Shown here one piece after another: positions 8,001 through 8,567 of a stretch of 8,567 nucleotides of DNA. The notes beneath the pieces were generated by a model. It did no database searches and was not told where the DNA came from. It saw only the letters and a program-made list of their open reading frames with translations. Position 1 is the first letter of the stretch. Each line of letters opens with the position of its first letter. The stretch covers positions 1-8,567 of the forward strand of contig JASLHL010000109.1 in the NCBI GenBank assembly GCA_030152225.1, given 5' to 3'. Source of the DNA: Flavobacterium sp. GTDB lineage: Bacteria > Bacteroidota > Bacteroidia > Flavobacteriales > Flavobacteriaceae. The translations under genes and the position numbers were made by a program.

Positions 8001-8507
8001 GAAACCAAACAAGTGATGGATAAATTCGCTAAGGATATGGCGAAATCGTCTATTAATCGCGTAGTAAAAGAAACTTCCGAATATAACAGAAGAATTGGGA
8101 ACAAGGAGAAAATAAAAGATGCGGTTGAAGAAATCGAAATAAACCGTTTAAAAACAAAGCTTAATTTCAATACTCTAACTTCCGATTTAAAAGAGGGTAA
8201 AATCACTCGTAAGGAAATTGACAAGGAGATTAGCGAACTTGCTAAGGACAATCCATTTGAGGCAAAACGAATAGCAAAACGAATCAATGATCAATTGAGA
8301 AATCAAAATACTCCTGCCTTTGTCTTTGAAGTGAAATACGCGAGATCTGCAAAAGAGAAAGCTGTATTGCTTGAGGATAAATTTGGAGATGCTTTAAAGG
8401 ATAACTCCAAAATGCAAGACAAAGAGAAAAAAATAATGCTGCAACTTAGACAAAACGGAGCTATCAACGCTGAGGTTATGTTTGAGTATGGTAAGTTAGT
8501 GAAGTAG
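2073..8507 (+). CDS. Giant phage polyvalent protein (MuF_C-like, ParB/Srx, metallopeptidase and LPD38-like domains)
   Basis: A 2,144-codon frame if started at TTG 2073. The frame is in fact open from 2049, directly after the TAG, and matches the frame of the upstream segment. Domains by residue from 2073: helical hairpin 7-58; hydrophilic linker 116-169; helical polyvalent-type domain about 253-351; linker 428-475; MuF C-terminal-like domain about 535-682; ParB/sulfiredoxin-fold domain about 757-824 with DGHHR at 800-804; zincin-like metallopeptidase about 827-988 with HEVYH at 863-867; linker about 989-1026; helical domain about 1206-1376; LPD38-like region about 1535-1969 with a hydrophobic segment at 1760-1778; charged helical tail 1973-2144. 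These modules recur in the large polyvalent proteins of phages and conjugative elements, which are thought to enter the recipient cell with the DNA. Names are recalled from motif patterns, not searched. The TTG start is weak: AAAAGG (2057-2062) lies ten bases upstream, but the first ATG is at 2328. It is more likely the C-terminal part of a larger protein. Confidence 0.85.
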   Translation: MSNQEFEAIKRIEKTQSNLKNQAREIQSSDLEQDLKDQIVSNLKQEFEAVENQRVGILNRESNALLNLLPQEEVVRLKDEAGRQLMQEKNPDGTKNVTIEDNEISERALENYRKENIPNEATQTESIVDDGNTRSSNEQLDTVQGGLENEKKGDNKAQEIQPSKTVERPKIIKASDNGREYTVSNEEGRIVFKDRDGNTPSKRTSNRLALEYAKQADLTEGKRAHEVEGVTDSSELANMTAKEVNKFIAEKSESAIEVAETILGNEIEDYRNGVDYKQKVIAENLGHVSRESFIQNSDEVHAKEGGSIPIQYLRKDGTPLDTKAKELSEIAGIEITEQDIVDFILENPTGAQAFLNNGFHSDINSLKARFEELTGLPATNEVIQEIVSQNERKLQLQEQMTSIDFMSEQELLHLLNQIEQYEQETINASAKGVREIGDSKKNERESRVQQDGPRENQGTESSGSQEAEGKRVNLPKSTFSKLVQTFQKFFGAGNVHSDSNKLAQVLGQDPNSVFFQKQWEGINDTFNSELEQLEKGTLPKGHIFKLGSPTRILQAAGIPNLPIELAASRLKNKSKQDNHPFELSEIKNLAIAVQNPLAVFRSATRLDSNVIMTELEHKGNNFVVALETNKSKGKIEINDIRSVYPKNNKQVANWIDEGLLDYADKQKMSEWFSKQRSNYAEVRNLFRHAANLVQKFENPKVNDTDLQVDYKKLASENKYTQPKVPTQSIFFNDVEVLNRETENIVGKMVDEGKNSSVQSIDVVNIIPTQKNVNINNLKEVQDVRERPLLFKQGDKYYVIDGHHRISNEILAGEKKIEADVYDIDTQFMQTPDGTIWGATYLNEQGQREIYINESALSPETLLHEVYHPFDDMMKQASENGDVHALVAIARLDKLAKENGYLEGVKSNPNYANKPLEQQQAEARVQMIGEIGNKQLDKSFYEKLETAVIDAIEWLAKQFGVSLKNYSPEQILNLKLEDIVKASLASAQKEEFNTNKNQKDNTQRQDAENSPPANVQNRSEASPSDLTNIEVNLSKKLKLNEFIENLDRAIDQLDQFGKENLGMNLPLVVARQALQAMKVAAKTAKSVADIISAGLNAVKETEWYQNLSQKEKTDLDSNFIDYLNKPYETNRNSRNRTKIENEIEQALKEGKTEKEILASFDDRMEKMVAKDYFERQKEVDPIKAKKQVDDSFNKAEKKMEELTNPKFDINKLFRNFVTKFFDRQFLPKFILNKAGGRVVRDYIVTAKGASGYAKYLYEKAYDKIYKGLSSDQIKLLDKVIQLRRFIAIDENRRRNNLPAVVHPDYINENVAKSYLESLKQELGDKAYSDLIKRADSYFDTFKGLLNDMYESGIISKESRDSFFDIDYQPRQFLEFMQNAEAETVHLDNGTNGGLGKDQIQKLEKGLDTALVTDSQYLLSRALGVRAKTIAMNNTNRRLADFMKEQATKVEELKKKDKPTKKEKDTIKYFELLQKRVKENPIIGYTESGNPKYKRTTPNGYANAYYWVNGVKQNMFMEQEFHSQYFDALKRIFSSPDIKEKWAIRSGTGLVKSIATGNNPTFFITNTPRDFLFISTFSEEYGKNVLLNMAKLTKDAALGIRDIKKENDTYKNFVKYGGMTDFLMDQGKFKGTNALNAKMPKFDNKTKERWGKFFDAVTLQKMQMYSEIGFRMGVFRRSIANQLKELGLKDISEVQDQRTIDDIYHTAASSARNTMDFNQGGTLTKDIDALIPYLNAAAQGTRVMFDNFRDRPIETTLRVTQTAAIVAPIPIGLSLMFLGGSERGDDEKELSSVELYNKALKGVSKYDRSNYFIIFNGKRSANGEFQYYRIAKAQQLTPFFTMVEGTLQKAMRESVGDKESGNMIEDLNWIFQNNISPVEFAITDNLARNPLAKAALSISTGYDFFREQDISPDRGKVPVSAEGYGSKNVEDFYKTFGEYSGWSPARMKAAVESIITTPSTSPYVGMVYGGMDAMFSDKETKQVMDKFAKDMAKSSINRVVKETSEYNRRIGNKEKIKDAVEEIEINRLKTKLNFNTLTSDLKEGKITRKEIDKEISELAKDNPFEAKRIAKRINDQLRNQNTPAFVFEVKYARSAKEKAVLLEDKFGDALKDNSKMQDKEKKIMLQLRQNGAINAEVMFEYGKLVK
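2091..2246 (+). repeat. Helical hairpin B, immediately after the TAG
   Basis: The helix EAIKRIEKTQSNLKNQ is followed by the turn QSSDLEQDL and a second helix ending RVGIL. It pairs with hairpin A upstream of the stop. Helical pairs of this pattern are common in large phage proteins, so the amber codon appears to sit inside one continuous helical region rather than at a natural domain or gene end. Confidence 0.4.
2829..3125 (+). other. Helical domain recurrent in polyvalent proteins (unnamed)
   Basis: The domain begins SAIEVAETIL. It contains HVSRESFIQNSDEV, then a short strand-like IPIQYLRKDG, then the helix pair around ELSEIAGIEITEQDIVDFI. A Ser/Phe/Asp core followed by an 'Ile-Thr-x-x-Asp-Ile-Val-x-Phe-Ile' end is a pattern I associate with large polyvalent proteins of Bacteroidetes phages and conjugative elements. 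No catalytic residues are evident. I cannot give a family name. Confidence 0.45.
3354..3497 (+). other. Hydrophilic inter-domain linker
   Basis: This Glu/Gly/Ser/Lys/Gln-rich stretch, including RENQGTESSGSQEAEG, separates the helical N-terminal half from the enzymatic modules. With similar stretches at about 2418-2580 and 5037-5150, it divides the protein into discrete modules. Such linkers are also plausible sites of proteolytic processing, which is inference. Confidence 0.6.
3675..4118 (+). other. MuF C-terminal-like domain (putative nuclease/toxin-type fold)
   Basis: The segment shows the order of motifs I recall for the phage MuF C-terminal domain: a start around HIFKLGSPTRILQAAGIP, then the PIEL helix start, NPLAVFRSATR, IMTELEHKGNNFVVALE, and IRSVYPKN followed by WIDEGLLDYADKQK. 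This domain occurs at the end of phage head-morphogenesis (MuF) proteins and inside polyvalent proteins, and it is linked to Barnase/EndoU/ColicinE5/RelE-like nuclease folds and toxins. Catalytic residues are not assigned here. Domain identity is moderately secure; nuclease activity is inference. Confidence 0.6.
4341..4544 (+). other. ParB/sulfiredoxin-fold domain with DGHHR motif
   Basis: The domain starts VQSIDVVNIIPTQ, runs through a helix and RPLLFKQGDKYYVI, then DGHHRISNEILAGE, with DGHHR at 4470-4484. It ends with a strand and VYDID. Sequence of the form 'Y.VIDGHHR...A..G' is the hallmark of the ParB/Srx superfamily, whose members bind nucleotides and in some cases act as nucleases. Sulfiredoxin itself needs Cys in GGCHR; here that position is His, so peroxiredoxin repair is unlikely. 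There is no helix-turn-helix DNA-binding half as in partition ParB. It is best read as a polyvalent-protein ParB-like domain, directly followed by the metallopeptidase module. Confidence 0.75.
4551..5036 (+). other. Zincin-like metallopeptidase domain with HEVYH
   Basis: The module starts FMQTPDGTIWGATYLNEQGQ, runs through EIYINESAL and SPETLL, and reaches HEVYH at 4659-4673 (HExxH: two His zinc ligands and the catalytic Glu). A candidate third ligand is the Glu in QAEARVQMIGE (codon at 4833), about 54 residues after the motif. The run 'strand - E.LLHE..H' is the form seen in polyvalent-protein metallopeptidase domains, often next to ParB-like domains as here. It may cleave host proteins or process the giant polyprotein itself; both are inference. 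The HExxH core is intact. Confidence 0.65.
5688..6200 (+). other. Basic helical large-polyvalent-protein domain (unnamed)
   Basis: An alpha-helical, charge-rich segment: FDINKLFRNFVTKFFDRQF, then GGRVVRDYIVTAKGASGYAK, then LSSDQIKLLDKVIQLRRFIA with a basic ENRRRNN cluster, and further helices up to FFDIDYQPRQF. It precedes the LPD38-like region, as similar helical domains do in other large phage proteins I recall. No catalytic signature is evident. Confidence 0.4.
6675..7980 (+). other. LPD38-like region with one hydrophobic segment
   Basis: Landmarks in order: NNPTFFITNTPRDF (from 6738), the pattern 'NP.F...N..RD'; NTMDFNQGG (from 7203) followed by ALIPYLNAAAQGTRVMFDNF; a hydrophobic stretch, AAIVAPIPIGLSLMFLGG (about 7353-7406); then LAKAALSISTGYDFFREQ and EYSGWSPARMKAAVES. 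This series is what I recall for large polyvalent protein-associated domain 38 and its C-terminal flank, common at the ends of giant phage proteins. The hydrophobic segment of about 18 residues with two prolines could be membrane-inserting or a buried helix. Function is unknown; a virion or ejection role is inferred. Confidence 0.6.
7990..8504 (+). other. Charged helical C-terminal tail
   Basis: Lys/Glu-rich predicted helices run from VMDKFAKDMAKSS to the end, including KEKIKDAVEEIEINRLKTK and KITRKEIDKEISELAKDN. The tail ends EVMFEYGKLVK. No enzymatic motif is visible; a coiled-coil or assembly segment is likely. Confidence 0.5.
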
Positions 8508-8543
8508 TTTTTTGTATATTGTATTTTATTTAAACAAAAAGTT
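8508..8543 (+). promoter_or_regulatory. A/T-rich intergenic leader before the next gene
   Basis: A 36-base gap begins TTTTTTG and ends AAACAAAAAGTT just before ATG 8544. The A-rich stretch next to the start is typical of Bacteroidetes translation leaders, which often lack a Shine-Dalgarno site. I see no convincing TTTG/TAnnTTTG promoter pair and no hairpin terminator, so the next gene is probably co-transcribed. Confidence 0.35.
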
Positions 8544-8567
8544 ATGGAAACAAAAGCACTTTATAGT
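8544..8567 (+). CDS. Start of a probable next gene, 3' partial
   Basis: ATG 8544 opens eight codons (METKALYS) that run off the window. It follows an A-rich leader 36 bases after the giant gene's stop and lies in the same frame. Too little is visible to name a product, and the start itself is only probable. Confidence 0.45.

Larger units (their letters stand above)
3..8507 (+). pseudogene. Whole giant gene read as one unit interrupted by a single amber codon
   Basis: From base 3 to the TAG at 8505-8507 there are 2,834 codons in one frame, with a single internal stop, TAG at 2046-2048. Positions 3, 54, 2049 and 2073 are all consistent with that one frame. Reading through gives a smooth helical sequence, ending ELL before the stop and resuming QEVKGISDL after it, with no sign of a gene boundary. 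One base change (for example CAG to TAG, a C-to-T transition) would create the stop. It may be a recent nonsense mutation in a prophage, an assembly error, or a functional read-through or suppressed codon. 'Pseudogene' is used here as 'interrupted gene'; loss of function is not shown, since both halves are otherwise intact. Confidence 0.65.

Noticed and set aside
7952..8287. Minus-strand open frame of 111 codons, and shorter minus-strand frames elsewhere
   Set aside because: They lie wholly inside the giant plus-strand gene, have hydrophobic, Ser/Leu-rich products typical of antisense readings of Lys/Glu-rich coding sequence, and show no domain or leader.
8508..8543. Bacteroidetes-type promoter or terminator in the gap
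   Set aside because: TTTG and TATATTG elements are present but not at the expected spacing, and no stem-loop followed by a T run is seen.

Overview
The window is AT-rich, with an A-rich coding strand, and is almost wholly filled by one plus-strand reading frame that encodes a giant modular phage-type protein. No tRNA, rRNA, CRISPR array, insertion sequence or minus-strand gene can be supported. The style fits a phage or prophage of a Bacteroidetes/Flavobacteria-like host: AT-rich DNA, Lys/Asn/Gln-rich protein, an A-rich rather than strong Shine-Dalgarno leader before the next start, and polyvalent-protein domains that I associate with Bacteroidetes phages and conjugative elements. The host assignment is inference.

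Layout. The frame is already open at the left edge (from base 3), so the true start lies upstream. The first visible protein segment is two tandem 38-residue repeats (9-236). A Ser/Asn/Gln-rich linker, a long helical region and a Gly/Ala-rich hydrophobic region follow, the last resembling parts of phage internal/ejection proteins. A TAG codon at 2046-2048 interrupts the frame, and the same frame then runs open to a second TAG at 8505-8507. The downstream part carries, in order: a helical hairpin, a low-complexity linker, a helical domain of the kind found in polyvalent proteins, a second linker, a MuF C-terminal-like (putative nuclease-fold) domain, a ParB/sulfiredoxin-fold domain with a DGHHR motif, a zincin metallopeptidase-like domain with HEVYH, a third linker, helical large-polyvalent-protein domains including an LPD38-like region with one hydrophobic segment, and a charged helical tail. 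A short A/T-rich gap follows, then the first eight codons of a probable next gene in the same frame.

Interpretation. The two open stretches look like one gene of at least 2,834 codons broken by a single amber codon. They share a frame, no other stop lies between them, there is no ATG near the second part, and the stop falls between two similar helical hairpins. Whether the TAG is a nonsense mutation, an assembly error, a read-through site or a real gene split cannot be settled from this window. Wholesale TAG recoding looks unlikely, because no other in-frame TAG occurs before the terminal one. If made in full, the protein would fit the polyvalent-protein model: a virion-borne multi-domain product delivered with DNA, carrying several putative enzymatic modules that could act on host defences or host DNA.
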